DNA of 64,000 bases, from contig UQSF01000005.1 in assembly GCA_900543625.1 (NCBI GenBank), positions 1-64,000 of the forward strand. Reading direction: 5' to 3'. This document shows, piece by piece, positions 15,817 through 24,238 of the stretch. The position numbers and the translations under genes were made by a program. The notes beneath the pieces were generated by a model. It made no database searches. It saw nothing but the letters and a program-made list of their open reading frames with translations, and had not been told where the DNA came from. Positions within the stretch are counted from its first letter, which is position 1. Each line of letters starts with the position of its first letter. This DNA comes from an uncultured Eubacteriales bacterium (GTDB lineage Bacteria > Bacillota > Clostridia > Oscillospirales > Oscillospiraceae).

Positions 15817-16965
15817 ATGAGCAAATACGGTTACTATCTCGGCATGACGCCGGAGCAGCAGGATATCGTCAAAATGATCCGCGAATTTGCCGAGCGCGAG
15901 CTCGACCCGGTCGTGAAAGAATATGATGAAAAGGGCGAATTCCCGGTGCAGCTACACGAAAAATGGGGTGAAATGGGCCTGTTTGGTCTGGACGTGCCGG
16001 AGCAGTACGGCGGACTGGGACTCAACGCCGTGACGCGCTACTGCATCAGCGAGGAGCTGGCCAAGCATGACGCCGGCTTCACGATCTCGAACAATTCCTA
16101 CTCGTTCGGCCTGTCGGCGATCCTCGCCGACGGCACGGAGGCGCAAAAGCAGGCCGCCTGCGCGCGCATTCTGCGCGGTGAGGGCATCTCCATGGCGATC
16201 ACGGAGCCGCAGAGCGGTTCGGACGTCGGCAGCACGCGCACGAGTGCAAAGAAAGTGGACGGCGGCTACGTGCTCAACGGCGTCAAGTGCTTCATCACGA
16301 ACGCCACGCTCTGCTCGGCGTGCGTGGTGCTGGCCGTGACGAATCCGGATGCGGGCTATCACGGCATGAGCCTGCTGCTGGTGGAAAAAAGCGACGCCGG
16401 GGTGAGCGTCGGCAAGCACGAGGACAAGATGGGCATCCGCCTGTCGGACACGGCGGATTTCGTGATGGAGGACGTGTTCGTCCCCGCCGACCGCCTGATC
16501 GGCACGGAGGGCAACGGCTTTGCCCAGACCATGAAATTCCTCGCCGGCAAGCGCCCGGTCAGCGTGGCGGGCGCCGTCGGCGTGGCGCAGCGCGCGCTGG
16601 ATCTGGCCGTGGACTACGCCAGGGAGCGCAGCTTCAAGCACGGGCCGATCGCAAAACTCGAGGGCATTCAGTTCCTGATCGCGGACATGGAGATGCGCAT
16701 TCAGGCCTCGCGCGCCATGGCGGTCTACGGCGCGCAGATGACGGACGCCGGCATCCCGATCGGCACGCTCGGCAACTCGCTCAAATGCTTTGCCTCGGAA
16801 ATGTGCTACGACGTGGTAAACATGGGCCTGCAGGTCTTTGCCGGCTATGGCTACAGCCGCGAATACCCGCTGGAAAAGCTGCTGCGCGACGCGCGCATCT
16901 ACAGCATCTTCGAGGGCACGAACCAGGTGCAGCGTCAGGTTATCGGCAAGACGCTGCTCGGCTGA
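15817..16965 (+). CDS. acyl-CoA dehydrogenase
   Basis: A 382-residue FAD enzyme that oxidises an acyl-CoA to the 2-enoyl-CoA, or runs in reverse with electrons from Etf. The three-domain fold is complete: N-terminal helical part, the middle beta domain with the FAD motif MAITEPQSGSDVGS (126-139), and the C-terminal helical domain. The latter has the catalytic base Glu366 in IFEGTNQ, the position used by short-chain and butyryl-CoA dehydrogenases. The ATG at 15817 follows AGGAG; a start 14 codons earlier lacks family similarity. First gene of an operon with etfB, etfA, a crotonase and a flavin reductase. The enzyme is similar in plan to CaiA and to the CarC/AcdA reductases. Direction and substrate are not determinable. 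Confidence 0.93.
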   Translation: MSKYGYYLGMTPEQQDIVKMIREFAERELDPVVKEYDEKGEFPVQLHEKWGEMGLFGLDVPEQYGGLGLNAVTRYCISEELAKHDAGFTISNNSYSFGLSAILADGTEAQKQAACARILRGEGISMAITEPQSGSDVGSTRTSAKKVDGGYVLNGVKCFITNATLCSACVVLAVTNPDAGYHGMSLLLVEKSDAGVSVGKHEDKMGIRLSDTADFVMEDVFVPADRLIGTEGNGFAQTMKFLAGKRPVSVAGAVGVAQRALDLAVDYARERSFKHGPIAKLEGIQFLIADMEMRIQASRAMAVYGAQMTDAGIPIGTLGNSLKCFASEMCYDVVNMGLQVFAGYGYSREYPLEKLLRDARIYSIFEGTNQVQRQVIGKTLLG

Positions 16966-16977
16966 GGGCGGTGCCGC

Positions 16978-17790
16978 GTGAACATTCTCGTCTGTATCAA
17001 GCAGGTCCCGGACACGACCGAGATCCGCATGGATCCGAAAACCAACACCCTCATCCGCGCCGGTGTGCCGAGCACCGTCAACCCCTTTGACAAATACGCG
17101 CTCGAGGCGGCCGTGCAGCTCCGCGAGGCGCTCGGCGGCACCGTGACCGCCATGACCATGGGGCCGGCGCAGGCGGCGCAGGCGCTGCGCGAGTGCTACG
17201 CCCTCGGTGCCGACCGGATGGTGCTGGTGTCCGACCGGTGCTTCGGCGGCGCGGACACTTATGCCACAAGCTACACGCTCGCACAGGCCGTGCGGGCGCT
17301 CGGCGGCTTTGACCTGATCCTCTGCGGCCGGCAGGCCATCGACGGCGACACGGCGCAGGTCGGCCCCATGCTGGCCGAGCATCTGGGGCTACCGCAGCTC
17401 ACGTGCGCATGCGCCATCACGATCGAGGACGGCGCGATCCGCATCCGGCAGGAGGGCGAGCGCGCCTACCGCGTGCTGCGCGCGCCGCTGCCGGCCGTGG
17501 TCACGGTCGTGAAGGCCATCAACGAGCCGCGGCTGCCGAACGTCATGCGCAAGCTGCAGGCCAACCGCATGCAGCCGCAGACGCTGACGGCAGACGATCT
17601 GCCGGCACTCGATCCCGACTGCATCGGCCTGCACGGCTCACCGACAAAGGTATCAAAAACATTCGTGCCCGTGCGCACCAAGCAGACCGTGCGCATCGAC
17701 GGCGCGCAGCCAGAGGCCGCCGTGGCGTCTCTGTTGGCGCAGCTCGACGCGGCGCACATCTCGCTGGAAGGAGGCGGGGATCATGTCTGA
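16978..17790 (+). CDS. etfB: electron transfer flavoprotein beta subunit
   Basis: A 270-residue ETF beta subunit (FixA family) that carries electrons between the acyl-CoA dehydrogenase and a redox partner in the cytoplasm. It starts with the MNILVCIKQVPDT signature and has the conserved GRQAIDGDTAQVGP nucleotide-binding segment (about 121-134). The start codon is GTG, 12 bases after the dehydrogenase stop; the gene overlaps etfA by 8 bp. Whether this Etf bifurcates electrons to ferredoxin, as in clostridial Bcd-Etf, cannot be decided by eye. Confidence 0.95.
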   Translation: MNILVCIKQVPDTTEIRMDPKTNTLIRAGVPSTVNPFDKYALEAAVQLREALGGTVTAMTMGPAQAAQALRECYALGADRMVLVSDRCFGGADTYATSYTLAQAVRALGGFDLILCGRQAIDGDTAQVGPMLAEHLGLPQLTCACAITIEDGAIRIRQEGERAYRVLRAPLPAVVTVVKAINEPRLPNVMRKLQANRMQPQTLTADDLPALDPDCIGLHGSPTKVSKTFVPVRTKQTVRIDGAQPEAAVASLLAQLDAAHISLEGGGDHV

Positions 17791-18793
17791 GAGCAAACAC
17801 GTCTGGGTCTTCCTCGAAACGGAGGACGGGCAGCTGCGCAGTGTCGGGCTGGAGCTGCTGGGACAGGGGCGCCTGCTCGCCGACAAGATGGGTGAACAGC
17901 TCGTCGGCGCCATTCTCGACCCGCACGCCGGCACGCTCGCCGCGCAGGCGATCGGCTGCGGCGCCGACACGGTCATCACCATGGAAGATCCCGCCTTGGC
18001 GCACTACAATACGGACATTTTCACCGCCGCCATGTGCCGCCTCGTGCGCAAATACGCGCCCGAAGTGCTCATGATCGGCGCGACGAACGTGGGGCGCGAC
18101 CTCGGGCCGCGCATCTCCTGCCGGCTGCACACGGGGCTGACGGCCGACTGCACGCATCTCGACGTGGACGCGCACCGCTGCGTGCTCTGGACGCGGCCGG
18201 CCTTCGGCGGCAATCTGATGGCGACCAATATCTGCCCCGACACGAAGCCGCAGATGGGCACCGTGCGGCCGAACGTGTTCCGCGCGCCGGCATTTGACCC
18301 CGCGCGCACCGGCGCGGTCTTTGTGGAATCGCTGCCGGAGGACGCCCGGCGGAGCAGCACGGAGCTGCTGGAGCTGATCCCGGTGCTCGACGCCGCGACC
18401 GCGAATCTAACCGAGGCGCAGATTATCGTCTCCGGCGGACGCGGCCTGAAGGGACCGGAAAATTTCGCGCTGCTGCAGGAGCTGGCCGACACCGTCGGCG
18501 GCTGCGTGGGCGCATCCCGCGCAGCGGTCGACGCCGGCTGGATTTCCCCCATCCATCAGGTCGGCCAGACGGGCAAGACCGTCTGCCCGCGCGTCTACAT
18601 TGCCTGCGGCATTTCGGGCGCGATCCAGCACCTGATCGGCATGAGCGCATCCGACACCATCATCGCCATCAACCGCGACCCGAACGCGCCGATCTTTCAG
18701 GTGGCGGACTACGCCATCGTCGGCGACCTGTTCCAGATCGTACCCGCTCTGACAAAGGCGCTGCGTCAGCGCCGGAAACCGGAGCAGGCATAA
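17783..18793 (+). CDS. etfA: electron transfer flavoprotein alpha subunit
   Basis: A 336-residue ETF alpha subunit (FixB family). The N-terminal domain precedes the C-terminal FAD-binding domain, which has the signature [20 protein letters not shown] and [16 protein letters not shown]. No N-terminal ferredoxin domain is fused, unlike some CarE-type subunits. It begins after AAGGAGG inside the end of etfB, giving translational coupling and equal stoichiometry. It supplies electrons to, or takes them from, the acyl-CoA dehydrogenase of the same operon. Confidence 0.95.
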   Translation: MSESKHVWVFLETEDGQLRSVGLELLGQGRLLADKMGEQLVGAILDPHAGTLAAQAIGCGADTVITMEDPALAHYNTDIFTAAMCRLVRKYAPEVLMIGATNVGRDLGPRISCRLHTGLTADCTHLDVDAHRCVLWTRPAFGGNLMATNICPDTKPQMGTVRPNVFRAPAFDPARTGAVFVESLPEDARRSSTELLELIPVLDAATANLTEAQIIVSGGRGLKGPENFALLQELADTVGGCVGASRAAVDAGWISPIHQVGQTGKTVCPRVYIACGISGAIQHLIGMSASDTIIAINRDPNAPIFQVADYAIVGDLFQIVPALTKALRQRRKPEQA

Positions 18794-18817
18794 GGACATA
18801 AAGAAAGGAGCCAGACC

Positions 18818-19609
18818 ATGTCCTATCAGGAATTTCTGAGCTTTGAGCGGCGCGGCGCCGTCGGCATCGTGCGGCTCGCGCGGCCGGAAAAGCTCAATAC
18901 CATCAGCGCCCCGTTTTACGAGGCCATGATCGAGCTGCAGCAGACCGAGATCGTCGGCGATCACGACCTGCGCGCCATTGCGCTGCTGGCAGACGGCCGG
19001 CACTTCTCCGCCGGCATCGACCTCAATTACGCCAAAGCGGTGATCGGCAAGCCGGGACGCAGCCTCTACGGCGTCTATCACTGGCAGCAGGCCTACCGCT
19101 TCTGGAGCGAGTGCAACCTGCCGGTCGTGGTCGGCATCCAAGGCGCGTGCATGGGCACCGCCATCGAGCTCATCACGGCGTGCGATATCCGCATTGCCGC
19201 CGACAACGCGAAGTTTTCCCTGCGGGAGGTCGACGTCGGCATCAGCACCGACCTCGGCGGCACGACCCGCCTGACCAAGCTCATCGGCCCCGGCATGACA
19301 AAGCTGCTGGCCATGACATGCGAGGATATCGACGCGCAGGAGGCCGCGCGCATCCGGCTCGTGGAGCGCGTGGTGCCGCTCGGCGAGCTGGAGCAGACGA
19401 CGCTGGCCTATGCCGAAAAGCTTGCGGCCAAGCCGCCGATCGCCGTGCAGATGTGCAAAAAGTGCATCAACATCGCTACCGACGCCGGCATCTCCGTGGG
19501 CCTGCTGGCCGAGGAGATCCAGGGCATCTACACCGTATCGACCAAGGACAAGGCCGAGGCGGCCGCCGCCATGCTCGAAAAGCGTCCCGGCCGCTACACG
19601 TGCGAATAA
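18818..19609 (+). CDS. crotonase-family enzyme with dienoyl-CoA isomerase-like active site
   Basis: A 263-residue enoyl-CoA hydratase/isomerase-family protein. The oxyanion-hole segments are FSAGIDL (63-69) and GACMGTAIEL (109-118). The acid residues are Glu117, Glu137 and Asp145. The block REVDVGISTDLGGTTRL has the Glu-x7-Asp spacing found in delta3,5-delta2,4-dienoyl-CoA isomerase (EVDVGLAAD in the rat enzyme), whereas ordinary hydratases usually lack the Asp. Isomerisation of a dienoyl-CoA is therefore as likely as hydration. With a dienoyl-CoA-reductase-type enzyme in the same cluster this would fit handling of an unsaturated acid. The operon position after etfA (AAAGGAG Shine-Dalgarno) supports action on the dehydrogenase's acyl-CoA. 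Confidence 0.85.
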   Translation: MSYQEFLSFERRGAVGIVRLARPEKLNTISAPFYEAMIELQQTEIVGDHDLRAIALLADGRHFSAGIDLNYAKAVIGKPGRSLYGVYHWQQAYRFWSECNLPVVVGIQGACMGTAIELITACDIRIAADNAKFSLREVDVGISTDLGGTTRLTKLIGPGMTKLLAMTCEDIDAQEAARIRLVERVVPLGELEQTTLAYAEKLAAKPPIAVQMCKKCINIATDAGISVGLLAEEIQGIYTVSTKDKAEAAAAMLEKRPGRYTCE

Positions 19610-19626
19610 ACCAGGAGGAAACGTCC

Positions 19627-20385
19627 ATGAACATTCTTGTCATCAACGGAAGTCCCCGCATGGAGCGCAGCAACTCGCTGCGCATGACGCGCGCCTTTCT
19701 CGAAGGGCTCGCCAAGACCTGCGACACGCAGGTCGAAGAACTGACCGTGGCCAAAATGCACATTGAGCCGTGCCTCGGCTGCCTCAACTGCTGGAAGCGC
19801 ACGCCGGGCAAGTGCTTCCGCGACGACGATATGGCCGCCGCGATCGAAAGCTACGTCACGGCCGACCTCGTCGTGTGGAGCTTCCCGCTCTACTACTACG
19901 CCCTGCCCGGCCAGCTCAAGTGCTTTCTCGACCGCACGGTGCCGATCAACCGCCCCGTCATGTGCGACCGCACCGACGGCAAGGGCAACGGCAAGCACGT
20001 CACGCGCTACGACCAGTCGCACCAGCGGCATGTGCTGATCTCGACCTGCGGATTTTTCTCCCCCAAGGGCAACTACGACGCCGTGCTCGCACAGTTTGAC
20101 CTCATGCTCGGCGTGGGCAACTACACGACGCTCTTTTGCGGCGAGGGCGAAATGATGCCGGTGCCGCCGCTGCAGGAGCGTGTGGAAGAATACCTCGGCT
20201 ATGTCCGCCAGGCCGGCGAGGACTACGGCAGCTACGGCACGATCCTGCCGAAGACGCGCAAGCCGCTCGAAGAGCTGCTGCTGCCGAAAGAGAAATTTGA
20301 GGAGATGGGCAACAGCTACTACGCGCACTGCGAGCGCAAAGCCCGCGAGCGCGCGCTGCAGGCACAGGCCGAGCAGCAGACCTGA
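19627..20385 (+). CDS. flavodoxin-fold NAD(P)H-dependent FMN oxidoreductase
   Basis: A 252-residue protein of the NADPH-dependent FMN reductase/iron-sulfur flavoprotein group. The N-terminal INGSPRMERSNS is the FMN phosphate loop, and CLGCLNCWKRTPGKC resembles the Cys-rich stretch of clostridial flavoprotein oxidoreductases. The FPLYYYALPGQLKCFLDR segment is the usual isoalloxazine-side loop. The chain extends about 60 residues beyond a minimal domain, ending in a charged helix. Last gene of the acyl-CoA dehydrogenase operon, 17 bases after the crotonase. It may feed reducing power to the Etf or reduce a pathway intermediate; both are inference. Confidence 0.82.
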   Translation: MNILVINGSPRMERSNSLRMTRAFLEGLAKTCDTQVEELTVAKMHIEPCLGCLNCWKRTPGKCFRDDDMAAAIESYVTADLVVWSFPLYYYALPGQLKCFLDRTVPINRPVMCDRTDGKGNGKHVTRYDQSHQRHVLISTCGFFSPKGNYDAVLAQFDLMLGVGNYTTLFCGEGEMMPVPPLQERVEEYLGYVRQAGEDYGSYGTILPKTRKPLEELLLPKEKFEEMGNSYYAHCERKARERALQAQAEQQT

Positions 20386-20400
20386 CCCCGATCGGAAGCA

Positions 20401-20436
20401 GCACACGGCAGCGCCCCGGGAGGCGCTGCCGTGTGC
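20401..20436. terminator. bidirectional terminator
   Basis: Perfect 15-bp stem (20401-20415 with 20422-20436), 6-nt loop, T-rich on the plus side; shared by the convergent flavin reductase and PucR-type genes. Confidence 0.9.
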
Positions 20437-20457
20437 TGTTCTTCTCTTTTCGCGGCC

Positions 20458-22083
20458 TCATTCCACAAGCGTCAGGCGGTCGCTTCCGCCGTTGTCCGGC
20501 TCCGGCGGCTCGTCCGTGATCTCCGGGAGCTTGCCCTCCATCCGCAGGATCTTGAACGTGATCATCAGCCGCAGACGCACATCCGGGTCGTCCAGGTCGA
20601 GATTGAGCACGTCCTGAATGCGCTGCAGGCGGTAAATAACGCTGTTGCGGTGCATGTGCACGCGCTTAGCGGTCAGGGAAATGTTGCGCTCCGTGTTCAG
20701 GTAGTGGTACAGCAGCAGGAGGTTGCTGTTGCTGTAGCCGCGCTCCCCGGCAAGCTGATCCAGATAGCGCACAATGACGTCATCGAGCGCGAATTTTTCC
20801 CGGTAGCATTCGAGCATGTCGTTGAGATAATACTTGGAATAGTGATACTCCAGCGCATCGGGATCCAGCTTGCGGCCGATCTCGATGGCGGTCCGCGCCT
20901 GATCGTAGCCCATGCGCAGGCGTCCCAGCTCCGTGAATAGCAGGCTCACGCCGATATGCGCATGGTTCTTGCCCAGCAGCGTCAGCAGCTCGTCCCACCG
21001 CTCGCGGAACAAAAGCTGCTCCCCGACCGGGTAATCGTGCCAGTCCTGAAAGAGGATAAGCACGCTGTTTTGATACTGCATCACGCCGTAATTGGCCACG
21101 TTGCTCCACGCGCGCAGCTGCAGCACCATGTACCCCGCCTTCGAGGTGGACGCCTGCTCGTCGAGCTCGATATAACCGAGGCGGAAGTTGCCCGTCTCCG
21201 GCAGGCGCAGGCCGCGCGCACGGTCGCGCACCAGCTCCGGATTCTCCTCCCCATAGCGCAGGAGATCATGAATCATCTGCTGGCGCTGCGGCATGCTCTG
21301 GCTGTAAAAGCCCGTCTCGCGGAAGTAATGGTCGAGCTGCTCGGTAAAGCAGCGGAACAGCTCCTGATCCACCATCGTCGGCAGCCGGCCAGGGAAATAG
21401 CAACCGGCAAAGGAATAAAACATCCCGTTGGCAATGTAGGAGCGCAGGATCACGGGGTCGTTGCAGATATTCGGCGGCACCGACAGCACCGGACGCAGGT
21501 ATCGGTCACTGACTTCAAAATAGCCGGCTTCCGCCATGAGCTGCAGCGAGTCCTTGTCGTAATAGCCCTGCTCGAGCATCTGATCGACATAGATATTGCC
21601 CGACCCGCGCTCGCGCGTGGCGCCGATGATGTTATACGCCGAGTCGACGACGACGATCGTCGCGTCCGGGATCATCTTCCGCCCGACCTCCATCAGCGGC
21701 TCCAGCCCGGCGTGCGCGCGCACGGCCAGACGCATCTGATACTCCAGTGTCTGCAGGCGGTCAAACAGTGTGAGCAGGTGGTTCGTCACCGCACCGAGAG
21801 AATACTGCTCGTCATACAGCAGCGCATTGACACCGGGGCGAACGGGCTCCGCATCCTCCGGGCGCGCCCGGACAACGAAAAAGTGGTCGTGCAGCAGCCC
21901 CTTCGGTAAGCGGCGGATCACCTTCGGCTCGCCGACGTAGAGCACGTCTTCCTCGAGCGTGTTCTCGGACTCGGGCGTGAGCATCTGGACCCGGCGGAAG
22001 GCAAATGTCCGCTCCTGCTGCATTACGACCCGCGCGCCGAACGGCTGCATGCTCTCGGCGATCATTTCCACGGACAGCGTCAT
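20458..22083 (-). CDS. PucR-type transcriptional regulator (intact)
   Basis: A 541-residue cytoplasmic regulator. The N-terminal ligand-sensing part (about 1-280) is of unknown ligand. It is followed by a GGDEF-like middle segment and a C-terminal PucR/CdaR helix-turn-helix (about 470-510, SLTAKRVHMHRNSVIYRLQR). Such proteins are usually activators that respond to a pathway substrate. It is a full-length paralogue of the frameshifted gene at 14009-15624 and is transcribed divergently from ligase 2, so it likely controls that gene and the region around it. The ATG at 22083 follows AAAGGAGAG; a longer frame to 22176 adds unrelated residues. Confidence 0.88.
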   Translation of the reverse strand: MTLSVEMIAESMQPFGARVVMQQERTFAFRRVQMLTPESENTLEEDVLYVGEPKVIRRLPKGLLHDHFFVVRARPEDAEPVRPGVNALLYDEQYSLGAVTNHLLTLFDRLQTLEYQMRLAVRAHAGLEPLMEVGRKMIPDATIVVVDSAYNIIGATRERGSGNIYVDQMLEQGYYDKDSLQLMAEAGYFEVSDRYLRPVLSVPPNICNDPVILRSYIANGMFYSFAGCYFPGRLPTMVDQELFRCFTEQLDHYFRETGFYSQSMPQRQQMIHDLLRYGEENPELVRDRARGLRLPETGNFRLGYIELDEQASTSKAGYMVLQLRAWSNVANYGVMQYQNSVLILFQDWHDYPVGEQLLFRERWDELLTLLGKNHAHIGVSLLFTELGRLRMGYDQARTAIEIGRKLDPDALEYHYSKYYLNDMLECYREKFALDDVIVRYLDQLAGERGYSNSNLLLLYHYLNTERNISLTAKRVHMHRNSVIYRLQRIQDVLNLDLDDPDVRLRLMITFKILRMEGKLPEITDEPPEPDNGGSDRLTLVE

Positions 22084-22561
22084 GATTCTCTCCTTTCCGC
22101 GCTGCGCAAAACGGCAGTCACAAGTGCATATTCCCGCACAAATTTTGAGGAAAAAAGTTCCTTTCCGCAAAAACACCGGAGAACCGAATTTTTGGAGACT
22201 TCTACGATGAAATTGGAAGCCATTGGCGTAACTTTCGCGCTTTTGTCCGAATTCTCCGTGTTTTTGCGGCTTTCTCGCCTCATCTTTGTCTTTATTGTAA
22301 CAATATCACAGCGAATTGTTCAGGGCATTTGTTACGAAATGCGGTTTTTCTCGCCGCCGCGCACTGTGCATTTCCTACGATTGCGTGCGCGTAAAGGGCG
22401 CTGCTGCTTTCATTTTGCCTAAAAGCAGACACCCGGGCGGCGCATAAATTCGTAGTCTCCTATGAAGACCTGTCCGCGGGGGTTCGATATAATGCGAATA
22501 AGATAATAAATTAACAAGCCGTCGGAGCGTTCGAATGATTTTGTATAGGAGCGAGCCAGAT
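22084..22561. promoter_or_regulatory. 478-bp divergent regulatory region, half-cluster B
   Basis: AT-rich gap without a credible gene. Two inverted copies of a CCG(G)TGTTTTTGCGG motif occur, at 22165-22179 (minus) and 22256-22269 (plus); the TTTTTGC core is the same as in half-cluster A. TACGAA-core motifs occur at 22333-22340 and 22447-22454 (reverse). A -10 box TATAAT (22488-22493) without a good -35 precedes ligase 2, again pointing to an activator. Confidence 0.6.
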
Positions 22562-24103
22562 ATGGATAACATCAGCAGATTTCAAAAAACGACCGGCGTC
22601 GGTCAGATCCTCGACGAGAGCTTTGCACGCTGCCCGGAGCGCGAGGCCATTGTATTCGGCGACTGGCGCATCACCTACCGGGAGCTGCAGGCACTCATCT
22701 ACCGGACGGCGCACTGCCTGCGCAGTCTCGGCATTGCACCGGGCGACCGCGTCGCCATCATCTCGCGCAACTGCCCGGAGGTCATGATCGCGGAAATTGC
22801 GATCCTGAAGCTGGGCGGCACCGTGGTCAAGTTCAACTGGCGGCTCGCGCCGGAAGAAATGACCTACCTGCTCGATCTCAACGAAGTCCGGTGCGCCTTC
22901 TTCAAGCCGGAGCGCGAGGACTGGGGCGACGCCCTGCGGCGGCACTATGCCGGACGCATCACGTTCCTGTCCCTGACGCCGGAAGCCGACGGCTGCTCCG
23001 CCCTCTATTCCCTGCTCGCAGGTATGCCGGACACGCCGGTGGAGACCGTCGTTGCGCCCGACGCCCCTGCCTACCACATGCACACGAGTGGCACGACCGG
23101 GCGGCCGAAGTGCGTGGTCTACTCCCACGCGCGCTATCTCAACCAGCTTGAGAGCATGCTTGAAACGCTGGAGTTCCCGGACGGGCAGGTCTATCAGTAC
23201 ATCTCACAGCTATTCCACTCCGCGTGCACCGGCGCCTATCTCACGCTGGCGACTGGCGGTAAGCTCATCATGATCCCGAACTTCACCGTGAGCGACTATG
23301 TGGAGAGTCTCGTGCGGGAAAAGGTGCGCGCCATCGGCGTCATCCCGCTGATCCTGCAGGGCATCCTCGATGAGATGGACCGCAAAAACTACGACCTGTC
23401 GCAGCTGAAGGTCATCAACTACTCCACCTGCCCCATTTCCCCGGATCTGCTGCGGCGCGCGCTCGACCGGCTCAACTGCCGTTTTTATCAGTCCTACGGC
23501 ATGACGGAGATGGCCAGCACCGTCACGGCGCTGCTCCCGGAGGATCACCTGATCCTCGGCGGACGGTATCTCACCTCGGTCGGACGGGCGCTGCCCGGCG
23601 CCGCCGTGCGCATCGTGCGGCCGGACGGCTCGCTGTGCGATGCCGGTGAGGAGGGCGAGATCTGCGTGCGCGGGCAGGGCATGATGCTCGGCTACTATCA
23701 GATGCCGGAAAAGACCGCGGACGTGATCCGCGACGGCTGGTATTTCACGCACGACGTGGGCTATCTCGACGAGGACGGCTATCTCTACCTGCGCGGCCGC
23801 AAGGATTCGCTCATCATCTCCGGCGGCGAGAATATCTACCCCGAGGAAGTCATCGACGTGCTGCTGAAAATGCCCGAGATCGCCGAAGCCGCCGTCTACG
23901 GCATGCCCGACCCGAAGTGGGGCGAGCACGTGAAGGCGAGCATCGTTTGCAAGCCCGGCCGGTCACTGACGGTCGAGCAGGTGCAGACATTCTGCCGCGC
24001 CAACATGCCGTCGTTCCGCATGCCGCGTGAGGTGGAATTCTTGCCGGAGCTGCCGAAGAACGCCACCGGCAAGGTGCTCATCCAGGCGCTGAAAAACCGC
24101 TGA
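22562..24103 (+). CDS. AMP-forming acyl-CoA synthetase 2 (CaiC-like)
   Basis: A 513-residue adenylate-forming acid-CoA ligase, paralogous to that at 10691-12250 over its whole length. It shows HTSGTTGRPK (P-loop), YGMTEMAS, the hinge GRKDSLIISGGENIYPEE and the terminal catalytic Lys in PKNATGKVL. All catalytic motifs are intact. The ATG at 22562 has AGGAG ten bases upstream. It stands alone between its own promoter and a strong terminator, with the PucR-type regulator divergent. The two ligases probably activate related but different acids. Confidence 0.9.
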   Translation: MDNISRFQKTTGVGQILDESFARCPEREAIVFGDWRITYRELQALIYRTAHCLRSLGIAPGDRVAIISRNCPEVMIAEIAILKLGGTVVKFNWRLAPEEMTYLLDLNEVRCAFFKPEREDWGDALRRHYAGRITFLSLTPEADGCSALYSLLAGMPDTPVETVVAPDAPAYHMHTSGTTGRPKCVVYSHARYLNQLESMLETLEFPDGQVYQYISQLFHSACTGAYLTLATGGKLIMIPNFTVSDYVESLVREKVRAIGVIPLILQGILDEMDRKNYDLSQLKVINYSTCPISPDLLRRALDRLNCRFYQSYGMTEMASTVTALLPEDHLILGGRYLTSVGRALPGAAVRIVRPDGSLCDAGEEGEICVRGQGMMLGYYQMPEKTADVIRDGWYFTHDVGYLDEDGYLYLRGRKDSLIISGGENIYPEEVIDVLLKMPEIAEAAVYGMPDPKWGEHVKASIVCKPGRSLTVEQVQTFCRANMPSFRMPREVEFLPELPKNATGKVLIQALKNR

Positions 24104-24128
24104 GCACGCGAAAATACAGCACACTGGC

Positions 24129-24164
24129 GCGTCCCCGTCTGCCCGGCAGATGGGGACGCTTTTT
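24129..24164 (+). terminator. terminator of ligase 2
   Basis: 15-bp stem with one G-T pair (24129-24143 with 24145-24159), followed by TTTTT. Confidence 0.88.
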
Positions 24165-24188
24165 GCCGTTCTGACCACGGAGGCGCAA

Positions 24189-24220
24189 AAAAGCAGGGCC
24201 GCTGTTGCGGCCCTGCTTTT
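24189..24220. terminator. terminator of CoA-transferase 2
   Basis: Perfect 14-bp stem (24189-24202 with 24207-24220) with A/T tails on both sides, so usable in both directions; nearest to the leftward gene ending at 24239. Confidence 0.9.
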
Positions 24221-24238
24221 TGATCGGGAGATGCGCTT

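Noticed and set aside
22192..22422. 76-codon frame in the half-cluster B promoter region
   Set aside because: No Shine-Dalgarno, odd composition, and it covers the regulatory motifs; most likely chance.
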